A stretch of DNA of 64,000 nucleotides, taken from assembly GCA_002914845.1 (NCBI GenBank), contig JXTC01000005.1, forward strand, positions 62,001 to 126,000, read 5' to 3'. This stretch comes from Trema orientale. Taxonomy: Eukaryota > Streptophyta > Magnoliopsida > Rosales > Cannabaceae. Below the pieces are notes generated by a model. It had not been told where the DNA came from, did not search any database, and worked only from the letters and a program-made list of their open reading frames with translations. The translations under genes were made by a program, and so were the position numbers. Shown here piece by piece: positions 24,246-36,052 of the stretch; positions within the stretch are counted from its first letter, which is position 1, and every line of letters starts with the position of its first letter.

Positions 24246-27081
24246 TCACAGGATCCAGCATCTGCAACCTCTTGAATCTTGAGGCCCTTCAAACCATCGA
24301 TCCCATAATGGATTGAGGGGGCCATGAGTTCTGCCACGCAAAGCAAATCAGATATCAGATAACTTAAATCCTGGAAAAACTAAAGAAATAATGAATAGGA
24401 TCGGAATAGAGTATCACGTTGGGAGTAGTGGATCAGGTCTTGTTTCTGTGTTGCTCAGCATTCTGATAACACAACATAGTATTCAGTTTGAAAATTTATA
24501 TGGTAAAAATTAGGTTTCAGCGTAATGATTCAATGCTCTGAATACACATAATGCTTTATGCTTACTCGTTGCATGCGGCTGAGGCCCTTTCCATTCTTTC
24601 AAGCTGTTCAAGCTCTTCCTGTGAATAACACATACAGAGAAAAACCCCTCAGCATGGTCTCAAATCTCAAAATATTTGGAGTTTGTAGCACGTATAATCC
24701 TAGATACATTGCAAGACGGAAAGTTGTCTCCATTTTTTATGTAACATCACACAATAAAAAGTTAAATGGTCTAGTAAACCATTATCAACCTGTTTTTAAA
24801 GAGGCTTCAGAGTAATGAACTCCTGTATTATTTTAGCACGGTAGAATTGCTCACATACTGAATAAGCTAAAAGCTAACAGAAACATCAGAAGGAAGTAGC
24901 CAACAATGAAAACAAAATATGTGGACAAGAATACGAAATTTCACATGAGAAGCTACGAGACAATCCAATAACTAATATGTGCCTTTAAATTTAAAGGCAC
25001 ACGCATCTTTTTCACTTCATTGTGCAATGAACAAACTGCAATAAAACTCGACCAAATTTTCGTCAATACCAGAAGCAGTTATTATATGGAAAGAACAATG
25101 AAGTACCATCAATTCTAGGACTCCTACACTAAGATAACAAAACCCTTCTAGTATTTTCCATACAAAAACAGCAGCAGATCTCAGGATAATTTTGATCATT
25201 GAAGACGTGTAAAAGTAAAGTATCTTGAGTTTTTAAGAACCTGACTCCACATCTTAGGACATGTGCTTAAAGTAACAAAGTCCTTCAGTCTTCTTAATAT
25301 GAAACAAGTCTCTGAATTTTTTTTACATCAAAGAGACGACAGAATTGTGTAGTACCAAATAAATTTTAGAAACTAACACAAAATGCTAGTACAAGTGCGG
25401 AGGAAAGGTAGTAGATTTAACTGACCATTCCCATTAACCATCATATGTTACAGAAGAAAGCAATGACATGAATGAAGAAATCTGTGATAATCATTTCTTC
25501 CCTTTCAGAAATATTGTTGCCTCACTTTCACCCTAGGTGCCCTAAACTCTTAGAATAAGTTACAAAGGTTGAGTATGAAAAAGGCTCTACAAAAGACAAT
25601 GGAGTTCATATGACACTGTTAACGAAATTAGCTTATAAAAACAGAGATATGGTTTAGGTAACTCCTCTAAGTTGCAGAAGAAAACAGAGAACCCTAGTGC
25701 TAAATAGGAACTGAAAAATAATCAGAGGACAATAGCAAGCCTAGCCAGTTCATATCAAGTTTAATTAGACTGCCACAAAACTGCCTTCTTTTATGATCCT
25801 AAGTATCAACATACAGTCCAGCAATTATAGCAGCACCCCTGATCATAAAGACGGCCAACAGATATTCTAGGAGATCGTCATGAGTAAAAATCCCGAAGAA
25901 TAACAAAACCGCATACTAGATGGCAGAATCTTTGTTCGATTTTCTTGAAGATTTTGTTCAGCGTTCATTGATAGCCTGATTCCTTTAACATGCTGAGAAA
26001 GCGTGATATAAAGAAAAATTACCGTGGTCAATCTATCATATATGACTGTTAAGATGATAAACTGAGATGCAAGGAACGGACAAGAGCAGGTTAAGCCATC
26101 CACAGAAAGAGGACAAGAAAATTAAATGGACAGGTGGTACTATAGCCTGAAAAGCAAGCATTACAAATATACCTGAATCCAAGACTCAAGAAACCAATCA
26201 ATTACTCCTAATACGTTATTATACAATCAGAACGCTACATCTCCAATAAAAACTAAGCACCTTTCATAAGTTGAAAGTTAAAATTTACCACAACCATAAG
26301 CTAATACGCTTTTAAGAAGCATAATAAGTAATTGCTTACTCGGTTCTAAAGCCACCAGACAACAATAAATGTGCTCCCTACTCTTAGCTGTAGTCTATCG
26401 AGACTGTCCACGGCAATGCCCACATCCTTAGACCAATTACTCCTTATTGTTCCTATCTACCGAAGATCAAAATCAAGCTACAGCACAATGAACTGTGGTT
26501 GCGGAAGTACAAGGCCACGGGTTTAGAAGACCAAAACCAAACCTTGTACTAAGTAGCAAGAACCATAACAGAAAGGACAAACACTAGCTTTTAAGCTTTT
26601 ACTTTTGAACAGCAATCTTAAACGGCCACATGACATGCAATAGTACGATGCAAATGAAAATACCCAGAAAATTTCCGCAAAAAACTTCCATAAAGACCAA
26701 AGCCACACAATCCATATACCCAATAAAATTTCATACTTGAACCATAATTCAAATCACAAACTCTAACTCTAAAGCATATGTTCTTGTCCATCTCAAAACA
26801 ACACAATCAGAATCAAATAGTCAAACATTCTAGGAATTAACGAAGTTCTAACCTTTACCACAAAACCAATCACACACACACACACGCACACACACACACA
26901 CACACACACATATACATATATATGTTCTAAAATCGAACTCACTGACCTCTAAGAATCTAGTTTCTTGCTCCAGCCGCTTGAGCTCGGCTTGTATCCTATG
27001 CTTCCCTCTTGTATCAGCGGCTGACAAGGATTGAAGCCGGTGGGTTGTCGGGCTAGCGGATTCGGACCCACTCGATTGCAT
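24246..27081 (-). CDS. AGG2: Heterotrimeric G-protein gamma subunit (AGG1/AGG2 type)
   Basis: The gamma subunit pairs with G-beta at the plasma membrane in plant G-protein signalling. Exons (-): 27081-26947, 24618-24566, 24462-24418, 24330-24246; introns are 2328, 103 and 87 bp, and the frame closes to 105 aa. Residues 24-55 carry the coiled-coil start (TRGKHRIQAELKRLEQE, continuing LEQLERME). The region around 72-94 (RPDPLLP ... WDRWFEGP) is diagnostic of type A plant gammas. The C-terminus is GCRCWIL: Cys102 heads a CaaX box ending in Leu (predicted geranylgeranylation) and Cys100 is a candidate S-acylation site. The first ATG in frame is at 27081. The AGG1 versus AGG2 name cannot be decided, since the locus may predate that duplication. 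Confidence 0.94.
26871..26910. repeat. (CA)n microsatellite in G-gamma intron 1
   Basis: About 20 CA repeats with one G interruption, followed by a TA-rich run, close to the intron 1 donor at 26946. Confidence 0.93.
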
Positions 27082-29970
27082 CTTTCTATTATTGTTATAG
27101 CTCACAGCAGTCAAGCCAACCAATGAAAAGCCCTACCTTTACAAAGTTTCAGAACAGAACAGAACAGAAGAGCTTGGTCTCACCAGAAAAAAACAAATTG
27201 ATCATCCAAGTCTCAGATACGCCATTATAGTGGAAAAACAAGGACGACCCAGAAATTTTTTCATGGACCCCACTAGCTTTCCTCAACCGAAAAACACAAA
27301 GACCCCTTCTTTCTTTTGTTCTTTTTGGCAAAGAGATGGATCTGAGAGATGGAAAGAGATTTTGGGTATCTGGGTTTTGGCTGTTATTTGATACAAACCA
27401 ATCTTTTTAAAGGAATGAGGGGGAAAAATGAAAAGGAGAAAAGAAAGATTGTTGTTCTTTGTTTTGTTGGATGAAAGCTGGTTATCTTTTCTTTTGAGTG
27501 CTTCCTAATTTTTTTGTGTGTCTTTTTTGTCTCTCCTATGAGAGGCCTTTTCGGCTTTTGGTTTTGGTCTTCTCCAACTTCGTACAGCCAAAGCCCCCAC
27601 GCGATTCCTCTTTTTCAACTCTCAGAGTTGTTGGACTCTCTGGAACTGTGGGCACAAAACATGACAAACTCCCGAGTTTTTTTTTTTAACTTTTATTTTA
27701 TTTCCGGGATAATATCATTTTTATATTTTTATTTTGACATTTTATTCTATTTATATTTTATATTTTAATTATTATTAATATTAACTTTAAAATTTAAGAT
27801 CTGTTATAAAAATTTATACCATGACACTAATTTAGACCAACTAATTTATCATGATGTTGTTTAAAATATAAAGTATAAAAATAATAATATCCCTTTTAAT
27901 TCTTTTGGGGCGGGAACAAAAAGCCGCAAGTGTGAGAATGAAAAAGTGTTAAAATGATGCAAATAACTTTAAAAAATTATGAAAAATTTAAAAAATCTTA
28001 AAAAATTTTGTGAAAATTAAATGTATTGATGTAATATATTTTATATATTAATGTTAAAGAATCTATTCGTTACTATTAATGTAATAATCACATAAATACT
28101 AAAAATTTGTATAAAAAACTTAAAATTTGCATAAAAAACTCAAGGTAGTACCTTTTTAAAGATAAAACATAATTAAAAATAAATGTCACTATCATACAGC
28201 GTAAATTTTTTTTTATGTATCTTTTATCACCTTTATTAATAAAGATGTCAATTTTGTACTTAACACGGTCTACTATACCACTCAATGATCTTATTTTGAA
28301 AGGAAATATTTTTCATCGTTATAAATAACTTGAATACGAACCAGTGATTTTCCATTAATATAAAGGTAAACTGGGCAGAATTGGAATTAAGTTTCATATA
28401 AGTTACATATATTTTTTTTACATATTTACACAAACTTTTCTTTAGTTGCTTTTTTTTTTTTCTTTTTTTTTCGGTTGCTTACTGATAGTTTGTGATTAAT
28501 GGAAAAAAAAAAAAACAAAACTAATTACTTAGTGCTAAGTATCGTATCTAGTTTACCATTTGTTTAATACTACCTGATATAGCGAATAAGTTGTTACAAT
28601 TCAATGTGTGATAAATAGACATCCATAGACAAACTCAGGATTTATTGTAAGTGAGATTTACATTGTAGCAATACATATATATATATATATATATTAAAAA
28701 CTACTAAATTTATAATTGTCTTCGACGTGATTTCATCCACACATACAAGTAAATTGTCGTTCATCAATTGATTACTCATTCTATTGTGTAGTCGATTATT
28801 GACAAAATTCATAAAAGAAAATACTCTTTCCACGGTAAATTAATGCCAACGTCACGAGCAGATAAACTAATGGATATACATTTGTTTTCCTATCAACCAT
28901 TTTCTTTGCAAGATCACAATTTTCTTGTTTTCCTCATTTTTTAATCCAATTCGCAGCTTTTATTAGGTGAGAGCTAAATTTGAATCTTGAATTATGAGAT
29001 ACTTTCCCCTATTTACGTTATTAGTTTTTTTAAGTTTTAACTATTAGCACAATATATTGGTCAATCACACTTTGAATGGACTATCAAATGGGCTTATACA
29101 CACTTTTTTTTTTTTTTCATACCTAAATTTTTTTCGAACTTTTAGTGGAGGCTTTCCCACAAGTCCCAACTTGACTTCGTGCATAATCGCATCAAGTGAT
29201 ATTAAAAGGATGTGATATTTAACATTATTCTTATAACTTAGGTTTTTATTTCTCATCGTTATGCACATTTTTTTACGAAGTGCAATCAATAACCCAAAGA
29301 ACCTCAAGGATAGACCAAGCTAGTCGTTCAGATGACGTGACTCTCAATTTAAAATTAGCTCTTCAATAAGCAATCTGCCACCTTCTACTGGCCTTCTTGC
29401 TCCAGCTCACAAAAAGAAGGAAAACGTGATAGAATCCTAACGGAAACTTGCCTAATTTCACCAAAAGATGTCATCAAGAAATGATTTTCCCAATTTAATT
29501 GAGATAATTACCCATAATTATCTCTTTATCCCTTTATCATCATTATTAATTCAAATATTTTGTATTTAGCCTCGGTCTTCCTAATATGAAAGGGGAACTC
29601 TAGTCACTCTATAATTATAAATAGGAGGGTTAAACACACATTTTTTTACCCTGAATTTGGCCACCGTTACTCTGTAAAACTTTCCCTCTATGAGAGATAC
29701 TACGTGAATATAGGCCAATGACCTATGTTGTTCATTGAATCATTAGTTACGACTTACGAGTAATTACTTATAAAATATTTATTCCACAACCATATACTTA
29801 ATGAAGACCTATCATTAAAGTTGCAATTAATAAAGATGTGTCTTTCAATGAATAGCATGCATAAAAAACAATTGAATCTTTATTATCGTGTTCACAATTG
29901 AGTCTTTATTATCATGTTCATTAATAAATGTAAAATATTAAACTAGAAAAATGATGGCAAATTAAAGAGC
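27082..29970. other. Intergenic upstream of the G-gamma gene
   Basis: 27082 to about 27700 is less AT-rich and should contain the 5' UTR and promoter of the minus-strand gamma gene. Beyond that it is AT-rich spacer with no recognisable gene; the ORFs near 28088-29307 (-) lack any domain. A (TA)n run lies near 28675-28695. Confidence 0.5.
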
Positions 29971-30135
29971 AATGCTATGGGGTACCAGTGGTGCCCAGCA
30001 CTACAGTGACATGTCTGTTTGTCACTGGATGATTTAATTAATAAACTGAGTCCCACTTAAATTATAATTATGATTAGCCAGTGACAAACTGACACATCAC
30101 TGTGGTGCCCAGCACCACAGGTGCCTTATAGCATT
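29971..30135. mobile_element. 165-bp MITE, family copy 1
   Basis: The left end is AATGCTATGGGGTACC and the reverse complement of the right end is AATGCTATAAGGCACC. Just inside, 'ggtgcccagcac' words occur near both ends, with 'gtcactgg' on the left and 'ccagtgac' on the right, so the whole element can fold. A related copy lies at 54628-54791. Target duplication not clear. Confidence 0.75.
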
Positions 30136-30845
30136 ATTCTAAATTAAAGCATATTATACGTCTTGTCACTTGAATGTGATGTGATGACCATCCCTTTAAC
30201 AACTTTATAATAAATGTTTAATTCACGTATTTTTCCTTCTTTCCTTTGTTGATATTTTTTATTTTGGGACTCTTGTTGAGAAATCTTATTGTTAAAGACC
30301 TAATGGCAAAAAGTAACCATTTTCTTCCTTCCTACACTACGATATTTATGAGGACTTTTTAGGTCGAATAAACTCGCAAAACAATGGTTATGAATAAACT
30401 CTCTTAATACTATTAAATGGTGAAGATTTTAATCAATTCCACCAAATTCGCAAAACAATATTAAAAAAAAAAAGAAAAAGAGAAAAGCGTGATGGGCACA
30501 TGAGAAAGAGAGCGCGTGGGTTTTGGCGGCGGAAGTTGAGTGGGATATCGTTGTCCTCGTGGGGCGTGTTTCACAGACGCGGGTGTTCCTTAAAAAGCAC
30601 AAAGCGCGTGCTAGTTCTGCACTATTCCCGTGTCGTGGCTTGTGCTGACTCGTTCTTTCTCCAACTTGTTCAGCCCAGCTTCTTTTTCGCTGCCACGTGT
30701 ACACCGATGATTTTTTTTTTTTCACTCTGTTTCTGTGACATAATCGCAGTGGTGAATTGGCGATCAATAGGTCAATAAGCCGAAGATAAGGTTTTCAATT
30801 TGAACACAACAGATATAACACCAACTTAAAACCTGATACTTTCGA
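30136..30845. other. Intergenic; short GC-richer island at 30.48-30.78 kb
   Basis: Mostly AT-rich. About 300 bp near 30480-30780 is richer in G/C and supports ORFs on both strands (30429-30767 -, 30500-30778 +). Neither looks like a protein. A perfect G-box CACGTG sits at 30694-30699. It may be an old promoter fragment. Confidence 0.35.
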
Positions 30846-31545
30846 TTAAAAAAAAAAAAAGTTAGACCAAGCCCACACACTTAGTATTTAAAAAGATAAT
30901 TTTACCCTTAAACTCATAAAATATATATTATAACTGATAAATATTGAAAATAAAATTTTACCCTTAAACTCATAAAACATATATTAAAACTGATAAATAT
31001 TAAAAATAATAATTATTATTTTTCTTTATTTAAAAAATATTTTAAGCGAAAATTAATTATTAAAAATAAAAATATTTGTCGTCATTTTTATTTTTACATT
31101 TAATTTTTTTTGAATAATTTAAACTCATTTTAATTCAATAATTATTATTTTCACTTAAAATGATTTTAAAAAAAAAAGAAAAAATGATATTTTTTAATTT
31201 TTTTTTCATTCTATCTTTTTTATAAAAAAAATCTTAATTTTTTTGAATAATTTAAACTCTTTCAAGAGAAAAATCAACAAAATGATAACTTTTTAACTTT
31301 TGTCATCCTTTTTTTTCAAAAAAAAAAAAAATTGTTTTGAATAGACAGAATTCTTTTTACTTTAATAATTATTATTTTTACTCAAAATAATTTTTCAAAA
31401 AGAAATAAAGAAAGATAAGAATAATTGATTTTAATATTTATTAGTTTTAATATATATTTTATGAGTTTAAAGAGTAAAGTTGTCTTTTTTAACAAACTAA
31501 AGTTCTAATTTTGACTTAATGTGTGGGTTCGATCTTATTTGATAG
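30846..31545. mobile_element. ~700-bp fold-back element with >100-bp inverted arms
   Basis: The left arm (about 30846-30960) carries 'agcccacacactta', 'aaactcataaaatatata' and 'gataaatatt'. The right arm (about 31430-31545) carries their complements in reverse order, including 'tatattttatgagttta' and 'atgtgtgggtt'. The left arm also has a local tandem copy of its 'cccttaaactcataaaa' segment (about 30904-30998). AT-rich centre, no ORF, boundaries approximate. Confidence 0.65.
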
Positions 31546-31959
31546 GAAAACACAAATTGAAAGTTTAATTTAATATAAATGAAAATATGTGGTTTTTTTT
31601 TATAAAATATTAAAAGTGGTAGTTTTTTTATATTAAAATATTTATAATGAATTATTTGTAAATAAAATAAAAAATAATATTAATGAGCTAATTTATCTTA
31701 ACAAAGTAAAACTGAAGTGAATAAATCAAGTAAATTAATAATTATAATGTTTAGAAGTATTGTGACACAACGATCTAAATAATATTTTCTTGCGGTCTCC
31801 AACCTTTCTCTCGAGTATTAATTAGATCCCAACTCTTTTTTTTTTGTAGTTTTTAGATCCTCAACTTTATACATTCGTATCACTTTAGTTTTTCACTTTT
31901 CAATCCAATCCAGCTGTTATCTAACAGTTTAATATTACTTGGGTCCTCAACCTTTACAC

Positions 31960-32766
31960 AATGTATTACTTAGGTCTCTATTCTTTATTTTGTAGGTTTT
32001 AATTCATTTTTGTAACACTTAGGTCATCTTTAAGTTAATTTTGAGTTAAAATCCAACTCTAATTAAATTACACTAAATAAATTAATGAAAACAACCAAAT
32101 TCAAAAGTAACACCAAAATACCTCAGTTAGCTGCGTATTGAAATACAAATCAAAATTATACATATCAAAGCCCATATTTTTTGTATAAATTAATGTCCAT
32201 TTTCAGTTGAGAGGCTTTTAGACTATTTTTAAACGATTGTGAGTTCATAAAATTACAGACAATAAATTTCACGACTATTAACAAGAAATTATCATTAAAA
32301 AGTATATTTTTTTCTCTTGTTATATTCATATATTTACTCGATCGGTATCATTCGTACAATTTTTGTGTTATTAACTATTATCATTATCAAAACCTATGAA
32401 TTTCTATAAATTAATGTCTATTTGTTATTTAAGAGGTTTCTAAACTTATTTTATTATTTATAACTTTTAACTGAAAAAAGGTAGATGAGTTTATGGAATT
32501 ATAGAAAATGAAACGCTACCACCATTAGTAAAAATTCATAATTAAATTACATAATATTGTTGGTAGTAAGAATTAATTAAAAATAATATTGTTGTCTAGA
32601 TTATATTTTTCAAAAAATACCTTATTAGTATTGAATATTTCATTTGTAGTTTTCATTAATTTATTTAGTATAATTGATTTAGAGTTGATCTTTAGCTCAA
32701 AATTAACTCAAAAAGACCTAAATATTACAAAAATAAAAGTTTGAGAAGTCAAAAGGCAAATATTTA
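31960..32766. mobile_element. Fold-back region with ~120-bp inverted arms
   Basis: The left arm (about 31960-32098) ends with 'gttaattttgagttaaaatc' through 'aaattaatgaaaac'. The right arm (about 32643-32766) starts 'gttttcattaatttatttag' and continues through 'caaaattaactcaaaaagac', the reverse complement. The interval between is AT-rich and non-coding. No target duplication was identified, and the outer ends are uncertain. Confidence 0.6.
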
Positions 32767-33004
32767 AGTTGTACAATTAGATTACATATATACAATAATA
32801 CAGGACGTCTTTCTTTTCATACATAGATATTGAACAAATATTTAAAGTATAATACAAAGAAAGGAGAAGTATAATATTACAGCTACTTGAACCAAGTACA
32901 ATTTAATTTGTTTTTTTCCTCCCTAAAAAAAGGGTAGGGAAAGTATTAAATATCAAATATAGTGTAATAATTCAGAGAATGTTAGCTATATATCTTATAT
33001 ATAC

Positions 33005-34484
33005 TGTAAAATCCCTTAAAAATTTTTAAGGGTTTATTGGTCTTTTGACCAAAATTTTTGTTTTTTTAGAAAAAAAAATCGAGGAAATGACTTGTGAAAT
33101 AGTGTCGCTTTGCGTGTCAGGGGCCGTGTCTCGTCTCGGAACTCAAATTTATTGAATTATATATCTAACCCAGCGTTTTTGGGTGCTCTGAATTCAATGG
33201 TGACCTCCATTTTTCCATTTGAGATTCCGGTAGAAAAGTCACTTTTTCAAGTGGACTTACCGGGATCCCGAAACGGCCTTTCGAACACCCAAGTGACCAA
33301 CGGGAGTTTCTTCTAGCGTCTTTAGCTTGGTATAGCTACTATATTGAGGTAGGGGGTTCAATTACCTAGTTTTATACTTATTTGATTTATAATTGCATTA
33401 TAATTGATTTATGAAAAATCGCGATTTATGCAATAGTTTACTAAATTGTGGAAACACATTAGATTATATTGGAACTGGACTGTGTAGAATTTTATACATA
33501 TTATTAAATATTGATCACAGGTAATACAGCGGTGTGCTGCTCATGTTATAGTAAATCCTAAAATAATGCCAAGTTGTATTTTTAAAGCATTGTTTGATTA
33601 TTTCATTGATGCATGGTTATTGTAAAATATTAAGTATTGTACATACCATAGGATCACATATGAGATACATCTTAGGCATCGCAGTGTTTAGTTAGCAGCC
33701 AATATCCCTGCCATCGGTGAGAGCCCTTAAACCTGCGTGGAGTTTTTTGATTACCTCCATTCGGTAGGCATAGACACATGGGTATCCCTCCGGTTTTATG
33801 GGATTAGGTATCAGGCAGATAGTATTCAGTACACATAGTTCGAGTTACTCTGGTTCGTGATGAGATGATGTGAGCTCATGGGATTGTTTGATTTGTGATA
33901 TGTGCATTATGGATTATTTATCCGGTTTTACAATATGGTTTGAATATGATTTCTGTTGATGATTTCAATTCGTTTTTTATCAGATATTTTGTGAATTGTT
34001 TTCGGATGAACTAACCATGGAGGGATTTTTGAATTAAATATTTTCCTAAAAAGGTAATTGGGTATCACTACTGGGCATTTCATGCTCACCCCTCCTATTC
34101 TCCCTCTCAGGTAGTGCTCAGAGTAACTTCGAAAGCTTAGGATTAGATCAGTGAGAAACTGATTATCTGATAACTAGTTAGTAAGTGTGTAAGATAGTAC
34201 TGTTAAACTTCTTGGCTTCTATTAAGTACTTAAGGGCCTGTTTCATGGACCCGGTCTGTATAATTGGTGTGCTGAATTGTGAGAATGCTGATAATGATGC
34301 TTGGTTTATTTTTTTTTGTTTTTGTTTTTTTATAAATTTCCTTAACAATCTACATCTAATGGTGATCACAAAATTATAAGAATTTTACTATTAAAATTAT
34401 TTTATAAATTTTTTAAAAATAACTTTTAAGTTTTTATTTGTGAAATTCTCTTTCTGTCACTGGCCCGGGATTCGGGTCGTGACA
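33005..34484. mobile_element. Solo LTR of a Ty3/gypsy-type retrotransposon (~1.48 kb)
   Basis: It starts TGTAAAATCCC and ends GGGTCGTGACA, with TG...CA termini. It is flanked by TATAC (33000-33004) and TATCC (34485-34489), a 5-bp target duplication with one mismatch. No gag or pol lies beside it and no second LTR exists nearby, so it is best read as the product of LTR-LTR recombination. It interrupts a small tandem repeat: 'attcaga.aatg.tag' followed by TA-rich sequence occurs on both sides (about 32970 and 34545). Orientation cannot be fixed without internal domains. Confidence 0.75.
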
Positions 34485-35049
34485 TATCCAGTACGAAGGA
34501 TGAAGCCAGGATTTTTAACAAGCTATTATTTATAGTGTAGTAATTCAGAAAATGCTAGGTATATATTTTATATATCTCGTATGAAGGACGAAACCAAGAT
34601 TTTTAACAAGCCATTATTTATAGAGATTTCAAAATTCAACGTAGAAAAAACACTTTGTGGTAGTGTGCAACTTTATAAATTAAAAATATTCAGACAATGC
34701 AATCATTGTTTCTAGCACTATTAGACTCTAATTTTCCGTTTTTATTGACTAATTTGGATCGATTATGTTGTATTGTTTGTGCCTTTTACTTCTACAGAGT
34801 TTGGCGCTAATTACACACTATGTAGTCATGACCCATAGTCTCATACACTGCAGTCCTAATATAGAAAGAGCTAAAAAGTTGTTTTGAATTTTGCTTTATC
34901 GAGAGAGGGTATCGCGTAACTTAAAAAAAGAAAAAAAAGGAGATCAGCACCGCCTTCTGAGTTCTGAGTTGTAGGCATCTTAACTTCTCCTAACAAGACA
35001 TGCCAGGTGTCAATCCTAGAAAAAGAAAAATACTTCAAGTAGGTTGTGA
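34485..35049. repeat. ~92-bp diverged tandem repeat, then spacer
   Basis: 'gta.gaaggatgaa/gacgaa gcca.gatttttaacaag..attattta' occurs at about 34490-34540 and again at about 34580-34622, separated by the 'taattcaga' segment also found left of the solo LTR. The remaining part to 35049 is plain spacer. Confidence 0.6.
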
Positions 35050-35055
35050 ATCAAG

Positions 35056-35112
35056 CACGTGACTCCTTAAAAAAAAAGAAAAAAAAATCAAGCACGTGAC
35101 ACATGTCACGTG
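35056..35112. promoter_or_regulatory. Cluster of three perfect G-boxes (CACGTG)
   Basis: CACGTG occurs at 35056-35061, 35093-35098 and 35107-35112. The last two form a near-palindrome: 9-bp arms CACGTGACA and TGTCACGTG around a 2-bp centre. An ABRE-like ACGTGTC follows at 35287-35293 and further ACGT cores lie at 35309 and 35338. G-boxes bind bZIP (ABF) and bHLH (PIF/MYC) factors. The cluster lies about 300 bp before the proline-rich ORF, whose promoter it probably belongs to. Confidence 0.7.
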
Positions 35113-35407
35113 TGCATTTAAAACATGCGAGAGAGAGAGTTCAGGCTGATCAGATGAATGAGTACGTACGTACATACATACATACAGCTGAGCTGAACGA
35201 TCAAGAAATTAATCATTTCCTTATTCAGTGTGTACTGTGTAATCTGCATGACGTACAAGTGTACCCCTCTCATGCCACGTAAGTAAACGTGTCACTCTAT
35301 CCATGCACACGTATTTCTTTCTCCACCGTTGTCGTTTCACGTTCTCATTTTAATAAATGCTGTCGTTTACCGTACGCATGTATACCAGTCTCAGTATTCC
35401 GTAGTTC

Positions 35408-36052
35408 ATGAATCTCGTTTACGATACCCAAAACCAAAACAGTGCGATGTGCTCCATCTTCGCCATCTCAAACGCCGTCCTGAAGAGAACCATCCCATTC
35501 TGTCCGTACAATATTCCAATCACTAAAACAACTAGTAGTGGTGGTATTAGTACTACTACTATTACTACTATTAACCAATCGCTGAGGTTTATATTCAGAA
35601 CCGGAAACCATGTCCGGCGCCGTGTTCCGCCTATTTCACTGTCAGCTTGGGACCCACCGGAGACGCCTCCGGAGATTCCCACGGTGGTGCCGGACCGCGA
35701 CCGGCCTTCTGTCCCGCTTGAAGTTCCACCGCTTACTACCTCGCCGGAGATTGACCCCGGTGATACCCCATCGGAGGTGATAGAGAACCCTCCGCCGTAC
35801 TGCCCAGAGCCGAAGCCGGAGATCGAATTCCCGAAGCCGCCGGTTAAGCCGGATATTCCGGTGCCGCCACCAGGACCGGATATTATGCCACCGAGGCTGC
35901 CGCCGGGCCCGGAGATTGATCCACCTAGGCCACCACCGCCTTTTGATGTTCCGCCGTTGAGGCCGCCGGGGCCGGATATTGTGCCCCCGCCGGGGTTTAC
36001 GCCGGATATTAGTCCGCCGCCTGGGAGCCCAACTTTTGTGTTTTTTTTGTAG
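35408..36052 (+). CDS. Proline-rich protein, function unknown
   Basis: A single-exon ORF of 214 aa, clearly more GC-rich than its surroundings. Residues 1-75 are mixed and Ser/Thr-rich with a basic stretch (RTGNHVRRR, about 65-73). From about 80 to 208 the chain is dominated by Pro with Glu, Asp and Ile, in units such as PPGPDI, PPGPEIDPPRPPP and PPGFTPDISPPPG. There is no clear signal peptide or membrane segment, so a cell-wall role is not supported. Met14 (ATG at 35447, starting MCSIFAIS) is an alternative start. ORFs on the opposite strand here are codon-bias shadows. I do not recognise the family; expression evidence would be needed to call it a gene with certainty. Confidence 0.6.
   Translation: MNLVYDTQNQNSAMCSIFAISNAVLKRTIPFCPYNIPITKTTSSGGISTTTITTINQSLRFIFRTGNHVRRRVPPISLSAWDPPETPPEIPTVVPDRDRPSVPLEVPPLTTSPEIDPGDTPSEVIENPPPYCPEPKPEIEFPKPPVKPDIPVPPPGPDIMPPRLPPGPEIDPPRPPPPFDVPPLRPPGPDIVPPPGFTPDISPPPGSPTFVFFL

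Noticed and set aside
27082-27123. Longer G-gamma N-terminus starting at 27123
   Set aside because: The codon there is TTG. The first ATG in frame is at 27081 and gives a normal-length protein.
30429-30778. 112-aa (-) and 92-aa (+) ORFs in a GC-richer island
   Set aside because: Both are low-complexity with poly-Phe or poly-Lys runs from homopolymers, and open frames on both strands suggest composition only.
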